NCBI GenBank assembly: GCA_025093555.1
Contig: JAIWNF010000021.1
Span: forward strand, 248,001 to 312,000
Origin: Circinella umbellata
Taxonomy: Eukaryota > Mucoromycota > Mucoromycetes > Mucorales > Lichtheimiaceae
Direction: 5' to 3'
Length of the DNA stretch: 64,000 bases
The notes below the pieces were generated by a model. The model did not search any database. It saw nothing but the letters and a program-made list of their open reading frames with translations, and was not told the origin of the DNA. How positions within the stretch are numbered: the first letter of the stretch is position 1; each line of letters opens with the position of its first letter. A program made the translations under genes and the position numbers. Of the stretch, positions 51,212 through 64,000 are shown one piece after another.

Positions 51212-52808
51212 TTATATATATATTAAACGGGGTTAATGGAAATAAAGGATATATAATAATACTAATAATAATAGCAAAGTAGTTATCAAATATATAATTG
51301 ACTTTAAATAATAAAAGAAATAATATAATAATTAGCACAATGATAAAAGAAAAAAAATAAGAAGAAAAGAATTTTTTTTTTCAAATCATTTGGAAAAAAA
51401 AAAGATGAAATCAAATGAATAACGAGAGGATTTATTAAAACAACATCTCGGAAAGAATCGAAACCTAAAGAGAAATTCGTCATATCTATCTATATATATT
51501 TGATATATATATATATATATGAAGCCGGTAAACTTGAGGCTCCATGATGAGGGGGTATGAAAAAGATAGTGTACCTTCATTTTTTTTTGCATAAATACGG
51601 GGCTTTCTGGTATAAATTAATATATATGGTTCTTTCTTTATTTGCATTAATTCTCGGTATAGAGCGTATCGAGTTGTACAGCAAAGATAAGATTGTATTT
51701 CCGATCCACAATAATGTTAACTGGTGAAAAAGGGTTCATAGTAATGTATAAAATAAAACGGCTGATCTTTACTTTTTTGGGGGGAAAAGCAAATGAAAGT
51801 TAAAGTATGAATAGAGAAACAGAGAGATATTAATTATGGTATAATAATAGAAAATGATGGATAATGGCAATCATATAATGAAAATATATGTACATAAAGC
51901 TGGGCATGAGATTATATTCATATTATATCGTAGAGCCGAATGTATAAATACAGAGCGGACTCTCGGATGCTCGTAAAGAGTAAGGATACCCCCTTTGACT
52001 AATATTATTAAATAGATAGTAGTGCAACAAGACTATTCTTATAATAACTAGCAATATCGAAACGACTTCCAAATCAGTCCTCTTATTAATGCAAATATTT
52101 GTTTGTTACTACATTGTCCGTCTATTTTTTGTAAGGAGGTAATAAGAAGGTCTTCTTTTTTCTTATTTATAATACTTTTGAGAGTTATTTATATATTATA
52201 CGTATATGTCAAAGAATCTTCTTTCTAAATTGTTTTCTATAAAAATCCTGCTGATGCAAGCTTGATTATTACAACACTTAATAAAATATATGCAAGATTT
52301 CAATATTTTAGAATTCAGAATAATACTACGTACACAGATATAAGCATACATGTCCATCCTTCTTTTTATTTCTAGATGGATCAATTTTATGTGATAATAA
52401 TAGACTTATCAGCCTCACATCATTTATGTTTTACCTTATACGCTCGTTAATTATTTTCTTTTTTTACCCCATTCTTAAATAAACTTTTTAACATAATGAA
52501 AATGAAATCAGGGAAAGCAAACGCTGATTTGGGTAGTGAGGTAGAATATCCTGGTTTAGAAATGTAAAGCTTCTACAATGTTTACGTTGATGTGATAGTT
52601 ATCGAAGTAACCTATTATATTTTATAGTTAGTCATGATAATCACGAGGGCAAATTGCAGATCTCATAAGCGATTCAAATGGTCGGTTATTATTTATAGAT
52701 GTAAAAAGAAATAGTTTTATTTTCTAGTGTGTTAGAATGTAATGGATTTTTATTCACATAATCAGATTCTATTTTTTTTTTTTTTTTGATTTTGATTCTG
52801 AATTTGAT
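51212..52808. other. AT-rich spacer upstream of the MFS gene
   Basis: No supported gene; (TA)n and T-runs only. It presumably holds the MFS promoter near 51212 and the HD gene 3' region near 52808. Confidence 0.35.
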
Positions 52809-53781
52809 TTATTGACTATTGTCATAATTAGACCGCTCAGCATAAAGTGCTTCAGCCCATGCTTTGACAGCAGGATGTTTGAATTTGCCTTGTGTTGAGT
52901 CAAAAAATGATTGAAGTGATTTCTTGTCAGCTATCAATCGAAAGAGAAGGAAAAAGATAAGTATAAGTAATCAACAACGATATATTTATATATGTACCAA
53001 ATATTAAAAATCTTACAGCGTTCATATTCTAATGCTTGAACAATCATTTCAAACTTGTCAAGATCCTTGACCAGCAAGGCTTCTGGAGTTTGTGCTTCTT
53101 CATACTCTTGCCATAAGCTAACAATTTCGCGGACCATATCTGTATCACCCAAAAGAGCTTGAAAATCACGCATTGCGCCCTGAATCGTATAATATACTTA
53201 TATGAGACAACATTGCAAATAGAATATTTAATAGACAATAGAGAACACTTACATTTTCCATATTGTATTTGTCTTCTTTGCTTACACCAGCATGAGGGGT
53301 GATATCGCCCTAGATAAATTATATTATTATCAACTTGATTGTTTAGAGATAGGAGCTGATAATATACAGATAAAACGTACCACAATAGCTTCGGCTAAAT
53401 CATGAACGATCGCCATTTTGATGCACCTAGAAGGAGAAAAAAAGAAAAAGATTCATTTAGTGGATCGCGAAACTCCTTCCCCTCGACCAGCTCATTTTAG
53501 TAAGTTGTCTATTTACTTGTTACGGTTTAAAGAAGGATCGTCAATAAGCATTGCCATGATACCCATCCGATGCATATGATCTGCGATCGACTCTGGTTCC
53601 TTGATTCCATTGTCAACCCAGCCAGTACGTTTGGTTTTCTTTTATACACATATAATTACGTATGTATGTTCGAGTTAATTCAACGCATTTTTTTTCCTTT
53701 TTTTCTATTAATAGTAATCTTCACCTTGAGATTTTGAATGATATGAAGGAAATGGAGAACACCTGCAGGCGAGCTACTCAT
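52809..53781 (-). CDS. HD-domain 5'-deoxynucleotidase (HDDC2/YGK1-like)
   Basis: Exons 53781-53725, 53638-53517, 53426-53381, 53309-53253, 53179-53017, 52930-52809; 567 nt, 188 aa. The HD metal-binding set is complete: SIADHMHRM (His), MAIVHDLAEAIVGDI (His-Asp) and LVKDLDKFEM (distal Asp). RTGWVDNGI at the start and HDLAEAIVGD match the HDDC2/YfbR-type enzymes that remove phosphate from deoxynucleoside 5'-monophosphates, controlling nucleotide pools in the cytosol. The length is usual for the family. The gene is divergent from Emc5, with 352 bp between start codons. Confidence 0.94.
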
Positions 53782-54133
53782 TTTTTGTTTATATTGGAAA
53801 AAGGACAAATTAAAGACCAAACAAAAATTGGAAACTGATTGAATTATTAATAGTCCCAGCAGGTTGCCACAGCAATAGCAGCTATCTTAAATGCTTATCA
53901 TTCCTTGATGGTGAGTATTTCTTTGGATAGAAACCATTCATATATATGACAATAAATATAACTAGCTTGCTTGTCTAACTTTTCAAAGTGTATGAATATA
54001 ACTAGTACATCCTTCTTAAAATCTTCTGATAATGTGTATTCTACATATAATAGCGGAGTGACGAGTTTGAGCAACCTCCTTTCCTTCTCGACCTTTTTGT
54101 TCAAACGCGTTTTATCCTTATCAAATAACCACA
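53782..54133. promoter_or_regulatory. 352-bp divergent promoter (HD nucleotidase / Emc5)
   Basis: The region between the two start codons. A 78-codon minus frame across it lacks an ATG and I do not regard it as a gene. Confidence 0.5.
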
Positions 54134-54738
54134 ATGAGTCAAATTGTTGGCAAGGCTATTGCTCTCATCGGCACCTTATTCCTGGCTCATTCTGCATATT
54201 CAACATATGAACGTACGTCATTTATTTATCATTGTCTAATACATATATTGAAAGCTTTTCAGAATGATGGATTATTTATACCTACTTGTTTTTGATGACT
54301 TAGATCTTAACTACTTGAAAGCGGTTGAACAATCAGAAACAGTCTTGCCTGTTGAGGTAAATTGAAATGCAGTGGAAATAAATGTGCCTTTTTTTTTTTT
54401 TTTCTTATTTGTTGAAACGAGTTACTTAATTGATACATTTACATATTAGATTGCTGTTGAGTGTTTGTTATCAGCATTTGTAGCACTCTTTGGCGTCGTT
54501 ATTTCAGCTCAACCTTTCAAGAATGTTCTCTTGGAATCACAAATGGCATCAATGTAAGAGCTAAATATATCGATAACAACAATAATAAAATTTCGGAAAG
54601 ATATAGAATATGCTAATTTAATAAATAATATTGCGTCGCAGGACAATTGATAAATTTGATACGCGACCCTCGTTTATTGGATTCAATCATCGCAAAATCG
54701 TATCAACCCAAGGTCAATTGGAAAGACGGTTACGATAG
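54134..54738 (+). CDS. emc5: Emc5/MMGT1, ER membrane protein complex subunit 5
   Basis: Exons 54134-54212, 54304-54356, 54450-54553, 54642-54738; 333 nt, 110 aa. The first helix (IVGKAIALIGTLFLAHSAYS) is followed by a short lumenal loop (LNYLKAVEQSETVLPVE) and a second helix (AVECLLSAFVALFGVVIS), then a basic cytosolic tail ending in RKIVSTQGQLERRLR. This is the normal Emc5 layout. Emc5 is part of the ER insertase that places tail-anchored and multi-pass proteins. The alternative family name, membrane magnesium transporter, comes from early oocyte work. Tail-to-tail with the Tao3-like gene. Confidence 0.93.
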
Positions 54739-55084
54739 AAAATTTCATGGATGGATAGAATAGTTTCAATATGATTTACCCCCACTAATAATAATAATAA
54801 CAATAATATTGTATCATTGATGTCAAAACAAAAAAAAAAGAAGAAGAAAGAAATACCAAACTATTCCTGTATATAAATAATATAAAACAGAGGGATTAAA
54901 AAAAATGCAGGCTACTATACATTTATATCATAATTCGACAAGCGGAATGATGTTGCAATTTGTGTCATCTTATTATTGGTGTTTGTAGAAAAAAAATATT
55001 ATTTACACGACAAAGAAAATTTCCAATCAAATGTATAGGATATATTATTATCATTGTTATTATAAGTATTTAAACGACATATTT
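54739..55084. other. convergent 3' flanks of Emc5 and Tao3-like genes
   Basis: AT-rich, no gene. ATT and ATA-rich runs are consistent with polyadenylation regions. Confidence 0.4.
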
Positions 55085-58000
55085 CTAGAATTCTTCTTCA
55101 TTATCAGAATCAAATCCAATACCAGAATTTCGAGATCCAGGTTCCAAAACATTATTCCGAGAAGAAGAACTAGATGGTGTTAAAGATGTTTCAACATCTT
55201 CATTAAAGAAGTCATCCAGATCCTTAAGTGCATTCATCAATTCTTCGCCATAAGCTGCAGGGCGTGGAACGCCACCACCTGTTGTTGTAGCAGTAGTAAC
55301 AGCAGAAGCGGCAGCAGCGGCAGCAACAGCACTGGTAGATGCCTGTGCCTCGGTTTCGTCAGATATAGAATCAGCTCGATCCTCTTCTTGGCGTGGAGGC
55401 TCACCTGTGAGCATTGAAAAGTCTTCTATGGAGAATTGAATATTGTGTTCTATTGGCTCTTGATTGGTGACAGATGAACACTCGAAAACGACAGCATGGA
55501 CATTATGACGAGTGATTTGTGATGCAAGACTAATAGCTGCAGGACCAAAGCCCCATAATGTATTAGCTGCGTTGGTGGTATCAGATGTAGTAGATGCGCG
55601 GATACTATTATGATTTGAACCCGTTATATTTGTTGATACACCTGTTGATGTTAATGCTGCTGTCAAAGATAATGATGACGGATCCTTAATAATAGAAGGC
55701 GGTTGAGGGATGTTGGCGACTGGAATCCCGGCATTTAATATGGAAAGTGCCTTATCTGCATATTCTGTTTGAACAAGGTTCAATAAAGAACTGAGGGTCG
55801 TAATATCGATAGGCATGGATGTACCAGTAGATCGTGGATCATTCTTTTTCACATATGGTATAAGATTTTCCACTAACATAAGTCCCTTTTCGCGATAATA
55901 AGACCTCTTGTTCTTGACCAGTAAGAGGGCAAACATCAATGCTTGATTAGCATATTTGTTTAAAAACACTTCTCGAATGGAGCCCAATAGTTGCTTAAGA
56001 TAATCTTCTTGGAATTTGCTTTTCTGTTTAGGGTATGTTGCAAGTATCCGATGAACATCAGGTAAAGAATACCATTCAAACAATCGAGCTAATTCATTTG
56101 CTAACTTAATAGCAGACTCATCAGGCTTGTTTGAAGATTCACTGACATCCAGACCATTTAATAATCTGCATAATGATCCAAGTAAAAGATACAGTAGCCT
56201 GGTCTCTGATGGATCAATCAATGGCGGATTTTCAATCATCATAATAGATGACAAAATCGAAAAAGTCTTTTCTTCTGCTGATTCGAACTGCAGTCCCTTG
56301 AGTAATAATGGTTGCAAGCCTTCGAACTCGCTCGCCCAATTTTTGGGAAAGCAACCGGCTAGATCGTCAGAAAATCCATACTTTTCTAATACCACTTCCA
56401 ATAATACCAAAGCCTCGGTATGTTCTGCTTCGTATGGACTATAAAGACAACCCACAGCAGCCCAGAAAATTTGTGGGAATTGTTCGATTTGTTGTCGATC
56501 CATATTCTTGGTAACTTTGGTTAAAGTCAAAATAATTTCCAATGCAAACCCTCGTATCTCGTCAGACTTGTCTGCAATTGTGTTTGACAATCGTGCCAAC
56601 ATATCGGCAAGCATATGTTGATTGAATGCCGGCATAAGTGTACGAAAACATTCAAAGGACCGACAGGCAATATGACGAACAGAACAACATGTAGCCCATT
56701 TAAGTGCTGTCTCTCCCCATTTTTGCCGAAGATCCGGATCTTCATGAGAAAACACATCAACAACCTTATGTAACAAATCACCCAGTTCCTCTGCGCTTTG
56801 TAGATGCCTATTCTTGGGCGTTATATTCTCGTATGCCCAGAGTCGCTTCCCTTCCTTGGCCGTTAACCATTGGATAAGCTCGGTTGCTTTAGCAGATGCT
56901 TCCGAGTCCATAGATTGCCGGATTACAATGGAATGTATTAAATTGATGAGGAAACATCGAGATTGGTCACAGATAATGCTTGTCAAATGGTCCAGTTGTA
57001 CAAAGATTGTATGTAATAACAAAGGTAAATGAGGTGCCAAATCAGCACCGGCTTCAATGGCCAAGTCGACAAGAAATACCGTAGCCATTTGTCCTCTTGA
57101 AAAAACCGGTCTTTTAGAGTATTTATTAAGTGCCTTGGCCGTATCAGCAACATAAAGTAGCGGGAACGCTTGTGCATATTTACTACTAATTTCTTTTAGC
57201 TGGGGAACCATAGAACGAGGGGTAATTTCGGCTATAGTATCTTCCACCACCCTACTAAATGCCGATGTTCGGCCGAGACAAACAAATACACGCTTTGCAT
57301 GAAGAAGGAACCAAGGATTTCGCATTTCTAGACCCATATCTAACAAATACATAATAATAGCTCGTATATTACGCCCATGATCTACCACTTGACTCCAAAG
57401 AGCACCAATTTCTTTGACATAGGTATCACCAAATTTGATGGTGAGATAGTAAATGTTAGATAACACCATATAAGCTGATGCGCTCAATTCGGTATCTTGG
57501 GGACCAACAGATAAATCGATTTTGCGTAACCATGGTAGCAAATACACAAGCACTTCACGTTGACTATTAGAGCTGATGTTATCGAACCGCTGGGTAATTT
57601 CTGACAGCATTGAAAATGTTTGTTCTGGATGATCTACAGCAAGTCTAGCTGATAGTAATGTTTGTGTATGCTTGTAAATTGTCGGTAAATTGCTTGTAAT
57701 ACCGATCTCGTATTCCTTTGCACACGAATCGGCAAATACCCGGTCTTCAATGACCCTCAAAAGATTAATGGCAGATTTACGAATAGTCTTCTTGGCATCC
57801 CCCGATTTGAATAATGCAAGACTCATAATTTGATGTATATGACATGGATAATCTTCCACCTGGGTGACAATATCTGCTAACGCAAGAAAATAGCCTTGAG
57901 TAAATTCGAGTTTTGGATTACCCGCATAACATTGCTCAATAACATCGTCCAATAAAAGAGGTTGATCTTGGTTATAAATCAATACTGCTTCCAATGCCCG

Positions 58001-61000
58001 TCTATAAAGAAACAACCATATGTAGTAAATGAGTAAGAGAAAAACTTTATTCCAACCTAACATGTATCTATGTCTTATTTTTTCTTTTCGCGTCCTGTTT
58101 ACCTTGCAATAGGATGATATATTGGGTCTCGACTTTCAAATACAGCATCAATCCATTTAAGAACATTCAGCATATCAAACTGAATTACTGCTTGCCTTGC
58201 TTTTTTTTGACCGAGGAATGCATAGAGTGGACCACGCTTCAAAAACAATAATAATAACAATTAATCCCATACTCTTTTCCTCACTTTTTATCTTTCTCTC
58301 TCTTCTTTTCCCATTTATGTTCTTAAAAGCTTACACAAAGCATTGCCATTGCACTTAATGAAGCTGTCTCCAAAGCTTTGCGTTCTTCTTCCATCAACTG
58401 AGTAGCACTCGCACGTTCTTGGGCATCTTTACATTGTTCTAGTACGTCACGCATCATGGCAGCTTCACGATTTCGTGTCGCATTTGCACAGATACCATAA
58501 CCACACCATTCTTCAAACATCTTGTATAAACTTAATCTTGTTTCAAAGGACATCACACTGGTCGGATCATCCAGTTGCATCAATTTTTCATAGAGTTTTT
58601 CAACCAATCCACAAAGATAAACGCGTAACTTGTGATATTCCCATTCGAACTGTATTTCGCTATCTTGTAAAAACGATTTTGTTTCCTTGATATAGCTCAT
58701 AATGACATTCATCACATCCTTGTCTTCCAAATATTTCCGACGCTGAAGACAATCAGCTGTTAATTCGAATACATGCATCAGTGATATACGTAATCGATCA
58801 TGCTTTTTGCTACGTTTGTTCTGATACGGTTTCTGGTTGTTTCGTTGTTTGCCATCGTCAAGAATAATTCGTACATGGTGTTGTAAATTAGTAATTAGGA
58901 GCTTGTAAGCATCCTTGTTTACATTACCAAGTCCTTGCATAACAGCTTCTCGAATTGGTCGATGTTCACAAGTAAGATATTGAAGCGTCATTCGAAACAG
59001 GTCGTGTGCTGATCCGATCTTTTGAACAACTGCAGAACCCTTTCTACCACTACTGGCCCATGTTGCTACTGGTGATCTATCCTCTGATAATGCTGCCGTT
59101 GCACATGCAAACACGATATACATCTTCCATTGTTCTATTGTTTCGCTGCTGGCAACTTTTTGACTTGTACTACTCTTGCTCATACTTAGTGTACCTGTCG
59201 CTCCCGCCTTGGCAGTCTCGAACGAGCCTTGAATGGCTGGTTGGATTTGTAATATACGGGTGCATATATTTTGTCGACATAGGGCTACAGTACCAGGAAA
59301 ATATTCAAAACACCGTTTACATAATTCTGGATAACATATATTCCATATTATCATATCATATGGATGATCACTTTCAATGATTTGAATTAGTACATTTCGA
59401 TTTGCACGACGTTGATGTTGTTGAATTCGAATGCGTGTTTCAATCGAAATTTTTGATCCTAAAAGTATACTGGTATCCTTATCGAACTTGATCATTTCTT
59501 GTCCTGCCGATTCCAAAAGGTTGTATAATCGAATATATTTGCGGTCCGTCATCGAAGAAAAATGCTTATTTAATCTTTTGGCTAGTTCTGATTCACTATC
59601 ATGGATTAAGCCTCGTAACCGTTCTTCGAGATCGGCAGCTAGCTTGATTATTTGAATGGCAGAGCGTCGTATTGCTGAAGATTGATTACAAAGGAATAAT
59701 AAGCCGTTGGCTTCGGTTTCTTCTACCATACTAAATAAACGAGATACATCGGAATGAACATCGGCTGCAAGATCACCTGCTAATGATGATACTGCTGCTT
59801 CTGTTGCTGGTGTTGTATTTTTTCCATTGGCATTATTCGTATTTTCATTCGTTCCCATGTCCAATTCCTTGAGCGGTGTTAAATCAATATGATCAACCCA
59901 TGTTGCAAGCAAATCCACATAAAGTTTCATCACACCACCATTTCCATTGTGATTACCACCCGTTAATGGACCAGCAGCAAGTGATGTGAGAACATCACAA
60001 TACTTGTCTTCAATTCGATAAACAAAACGAGCATAACCAGTCACCACAGTTTGACTATCAATTTGTTCAGCAATCCGTAATAAAGCTTGTGATGCTGACT
60101 GAATCAGTTCTGGATCTGCATGAACCGTGTAACGTGACAACATTTCGACTAGCTTGGGTAATGGGATACCAGCTGGCATGAGTCGTGGCATCGAATCAAA
60201 AATGGCCTTCAAGACGTCCAAGTAAGCTTGCTTGTCCTTGGAATAGGATATAGCAAAAGCTGCATATTGGTGTTGGACTTGTGGACCACTTTCAGATGTG
60301 CCTGAAATACCAACACTGTTAACGAACATCGGGACGGAATAATTGCCACTTCCCAGACCACTACTACTTGTATTTGAGCTCATACTGCCTGCTGGTTTTT
60401 GTATGACTGTTTTATCATCCAAAACGATAAGACGCCCAAATGCTTGATCCAAACTTAACAGAGACTTGTGTATAATGTCCTCGATACGATCAATGACATC
60501 AGGTTTGATAGCACGAATGGGACTCGTGAACATGTTGGCACTACAATGCATCGATATACCCGTTCCAAGCATATCTGGATCGACAGGGAATGGGGGTCTT
60601 GTATTTCCTTTTTCAAGATCACAAAGCATTAGACGGAATGCTCGAAGAGCAATAATCATACGTTCTGGGTTGATATATTCCCAATGTAAAGTAGTTGCAA
60701 CATTGTCAGCATTCAATAAATAATAGACAACACTCTTCATAGCCGTGTCAACGTCACGCATTAACATAAAATAGGTGATTAATATAAAATGGTCCAAAGG
60801 TGTTTCAGAGGGGTATATGGCTCGTCGAAAAGGTGGAAATAACGTTTTGATAATACCATCCAATTTTTTATATGCAATAGAAGTACTTTCTGCACATCGA
60901 AATAAATAAGTCCATACAAGGCGAGAAACACATCCAAGAGTTAATTGTCGGGTATATTTGTCCTGTTAATATATCCAATATACTAATTTTGTTAACCTCC

Positions 61001-63315
61001 TTTTTATATTATTCATTGATACTGTTTACTAATGGATTTTTTTTTAGTACCTTGCTAAATTTTTGATAACAGCTTTCAACAACTCCCATCCAGTTAGTTG
61101 CAAAAAATTCTTTTCGGCCGACACATAATAAGGTTGTAACAAGTGGATATCCGGCCTATATATATATTACATTAGTCAAACATATTTGTATATTTCACAT
61201 TAAACAATATATTGTTATTGAGCTTACAAGTACATGTCGTGGTTTAAGAGTCATTTTCCACGCTCTTGGGTATACTATATCAACTGCTTTTGCCCATGCA
61301 GGGAAATTCACTTCAGCAACAGCTACCTAAAAAAAACAAATAATAATTTCCAGCAGGAAAAATTACGTTAGTATATCATGTAAGTGTCTATATATATATA
61401 ATTAATAAAAAAGAATAAAAACTTACTCCTGCTATTGGTAAAAGCAATTGAACAAAAAGTTTAGCATAACTATGCTTAACTTTGGCCCCATGTGCATTCC
61501 TAAAGAAACTTGCACAACTACATAGAAAATCTGCTGTTTCTTCTAATGCATCCAATGGGTATATCTACCAAAAAATAAAATAAAAAAATTGGGGTTCCGC
61601 ATTAATCAAATGTCTCTTTCCTCCTCCCCACATTTTTTTTTTTTATACTCACTTTGATTTTTAAAAATCTCATTCCACGAATTAACATTTCCATATGACT
61701 TTGTCTCTCTTTCATAATGGTTTGACTGTTATATTTCTCGAGTTCGGCAATAAATCGATCACTAACAGAGGCAAATCGCACATTGGATAATTCACCAATT
61801 AATTCTGCAAATAGATCCATACTCGCTGTTCTGTTTTTAGATCTTCTTATTGCTTCTCTGATAAACATAAATAAACCCATTATTTGAATAACGTTTCCAA
61901 AATAATATATATACTTTATAAAAATAACAATAGAAAAACTTACGGGTCTGCCTTTTTTAGTTGATTGAAAACAATTTCCTCTAAATTTTCTCCCAAGTCT
62001 TCCGGTAAAGTTTCTGGTGTAAACGACTTCACAATTTCAATCAATGCTCGGCATAATATATAGACAGATGCTAACTATAACGTAGATATGAGTTGCTATT
62101 CATTACTGTTATTGACAAGGTATTTCTAATATAATCAAAAACGAAACTAACCGATTGTCTCTCTTTAAGAATTGAAGTAACATCTTTAGTTCGTGATAGT
62201 GGTGCTGATTCACTAAATAAATCCAATATGTTACCATCCTAATACTATTCACCCTCTTTTTTTTTTTGTAATGGAATTGGTGGGTTTTTTTTTTGTTACC
62301 TGACACGACGTACGAGAGTAGGATCAAGAGGTTCAATCTTTGCCCTCCGCCATCGCATTACCGCATCAATAACTTGTTTTTGTTGAGAAGCAGCAAGAGA
62401 TGATAATGATTTTATTAATTTATCAAAAGTTTTATCAGCATCTGATGCTAAGATTTTCCGAAAATCCACTTCTATATCCTATTCATATATAATTGAAAGG
62501 TGAAGGTGAGAGAGAGAATTTGTTAGTTGATAAAAATGTCTTAGTGTCAAAAAATAATTTTACATTTTTTTCGTTCCGCAAAGCAACGCATATACAGCAA
62601 ACTAATACTACTTTATAGAACGAATGAATATCGCATGAATTTAAATATTACTTACTACACCCGTGTTTAATATCAATTTCATTTTTTTATCAGCAATTGT
62701 TTCAAATTGAGAAAATACAACGCTTAAAGCATAGTCGGAACTCTTTCCAGCCTTTCGAATCGGTGGTGTGGGTGGAATGGGTAAGTTACTAGGTGTTGTT
62801 GCTATTGTGGTTGTTGTTGTTGTTCTTCGAATAGTTGGAGGTCGAATAGGTGATGCTGTTTCTTCTACAGGAGATCCGTCAAAAAAGTTTGTCGGTGATC
62901 CAGTACTACCACTAATGCTAACGTCGGGTCCAAGTGACCGGGGCGATGACTGGAATTCACTTGCTGAACCTAAACTTTGGTTACGATTATTATGGAGTCG
63001 TCGACTTCCAGCGGGTATATTGATGGGTGAAGTTGGATTATTATTATTATTATTATTATTTGAAAATGACATGTTGTGGTCTATAAGTGTGGATGAAGAA
63101 GAACCTTGAGAAGAAGAAAATCCAAGTATTCCGGTAGGGTCGCGATTTATATGTTGTAAACGAGCATTATGGGTATGTGAAGAAGTCGAAGAAGAGGAAG
63201 AAGAAGAGGTTACTACCCCTGCTTGCTGTTGCTGTAGTTGCTGTACTTGTAGCTGTTGATATTGTTTTGGTTGTTGTAACGGTGGAGGTGGTGGAGGATG
63301 TCGACGATTAGACAT
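55085..63315 (-). CDS. tao3: Tao3/Mor2/Furry cell-morphogenesis scaffold
   Basis: Eleven exons: 63315-62656, 62478-62300, 62212-62152, 62074-61944, 61857-61653, 61564-61427, 61326-61228, 61155-61051, 60962-58335, 58236-58103, 58001-55085; 7257 nt, 2418 aa, close to yeast Tao3. The first 200 residues are disordered (Pro, Gln, Ser and Asn runs). The conserved N-terminal block follows (YPLDALEETADFLCSCASFF; FFRNAHGAKVKHSYAKL; VAVAEVNFPAW; PRAWKMTLKPRHVLAGYPLV), then HEAT/ARM-like helices to the end with a Ser/Ala-rich acidic C-terminus. Furry proteins bind NDR-family kinase-Mob complexes (Cbk1/Orb6) and guide polarised growth and cell separation in the RAM/MOR pathway. All ten introns keep frame. 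Confidence 0.95.
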
Positions 63316-64000
63316 TCGAGAAAAGACAACAAGTTGTCAAAAGAAGAAAGAGGAAAAGAAAGAAAAAAAAAATAGAGAGAAAGAGAGAGAACAAGGTGGG
63401 GTTATTCTTATGGTTGTAATATTCTACACAAACCTTTTTTTTTTTTCCTGAAAATATATATAATGGGTTGTTAAGGGTACTATTGGTCTTTTCTTTAAGC
63501 GATTAGAACTCCAATCTATTAAAAGTCAGTCAAAATTTTCTTGCAAGACCAAAATCAGAAATGGTTTTCGAAATGCAAATATGAGAACAAATAGACATTT
63601 ACTAGAGAAGGATATTTTTCGAACTTCCAGATGTTAATATAAAAAGATTTTTATGTAAATGAATATCAAGTTGCGAGATAGAATCTTGTTCAAAAGATGT
63701 TTTTATTCTTAGTGGTGGCTCTCAGTCAAAAATAACCATAATATACATCATTTGATCTTGAAACGCCATAATCGAAATACATTACAGTAAAACCTATGTA
63801 AGCATATTGACCTGCCTTTGAATTATATTCTTATATCTTAATAATGAAAGACTTGACTGTTATCAAGGAGTTTGTTTTTCGTAGTGGTACAGTACTTGAC
63901 TGCATTCTTACCAAGAATGAAAAATTTTAAGATGGATGGTCTTTACTACGTAGTACATACGTAGAAAAATGCTGCTTCTTGGTATCATAATAATGCATTG
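63316..64000. other. upstream region of the Tao3-like gene
   Basis: Purine-rich leader (A/G runs, about 63335-63395) next to the start codon, likely untranslated leader or promoter. TACGTA palindromes lie near 63948-63961. No gene recognised up to the window edge. Confidence 0.4.

Noticed and set aside
53898..54134. 78-codon minus frame across the HD/Emc5 promoter
   Set aside because: It lacks an ATG start and overlaps the Emc5 start codon; no family features.
59006..59380. 124-codon plus-strand ORF inside the Tao3-like gene
   Set aside because: Antisense shadow of a well-supported conserved exon.

Overview
The window looks like nuclear DNA of an early-diverging fungus, most likely Mucoromycota (Mucorales type). 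It is strongly AT-rich. Genes are split by many short GT-AG introns (mostly 45-150 nt). The gene set is fungal: a Tao3/Mor2/Furry scaffold, Rli1/ABCE1, a Siw14-like phosphatase, a Bsd2/Ndfip adaptor, Emc5, a PAQR receptor and a fungal APC permease. The placement rests on family recognition and gene style, not on a database search.

I built exon models by hand, requiring GT..AG sites (one GC..AG), phase agreement across every junction and continuity of family motifs. Seventeen loci have models that close in frame, including a transposase if a 40-nt intron is accepted. An eighteenth, the MFS carrier, closes only with an alternative donor.

Layout: 1-4 kb is a mobile-element graveyard, with the 3' end of an AT-hook gene, a broken DDE (Tc1/mariner-IS630-like) transposase, a decayed Fanzor/TnpB-like C-terminus and a small AT-hook ORF. 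5.2-7.1 kb is a cytochrome P450 (-). 8.8-10.1 kb is a secreted Gly/Tyr-rich protein (-) whose model needs a 7-nt microexon. 11.2-14.5 kb is an armadillo-repeat SmgGDS-like protein (+) with all 13 introns in phase 1. 15.6-19.1 kb is an MHYT membrane sensor (+). 19.3-20.5 kb is a GST-like protein (-), with a decayed second copy at about 21.8-22.3 kb. 22.8-23.5 kb is a secreted PEBP (-). 25.9-26.5 kb is an orphan protein (+). 26.9-28.5 kb is a PAQR receptor (-). 31.9-32.7 kb is a sulfotransferase (-). 35.2-37.2 kb is a second DDE transposase (-). 39.0-41.5 kb is an amino-acid/GABA-type permease (+). 42.1-43.5 kb is the Siw14-like phosphatase (-), divergent from Bsd2/Ndfip at 43.7-45.1 kb (+). 45.6-45.9 kb is a 67-aa protein (-), divergent from Rli1 at 46.1-48.4 kb (+). 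48.9-51.2 kb is an SLC49-like MFS carrier (-). 52.8-53.8 kb is an HD-domain nucleotidase (-), divergent from Emc5 at 54.1-54.7 kb (+). 55.1-63.3 kb is Tao3/Mor2/Furry (-).

There are no operons. Several neighbours share short divergent promoters (about 200-350 bp) or are tail-to-tail. The gene-dense right half is mostly housekeeping (ribosome recycling, ER membrane insertion, morphogenesis, nucleotide and inositol-pyrophosphate metabolism). The left half mixes accessory genes, gene decay and transposon remains. No rRNA, tRNA or CRISPR array was seen.
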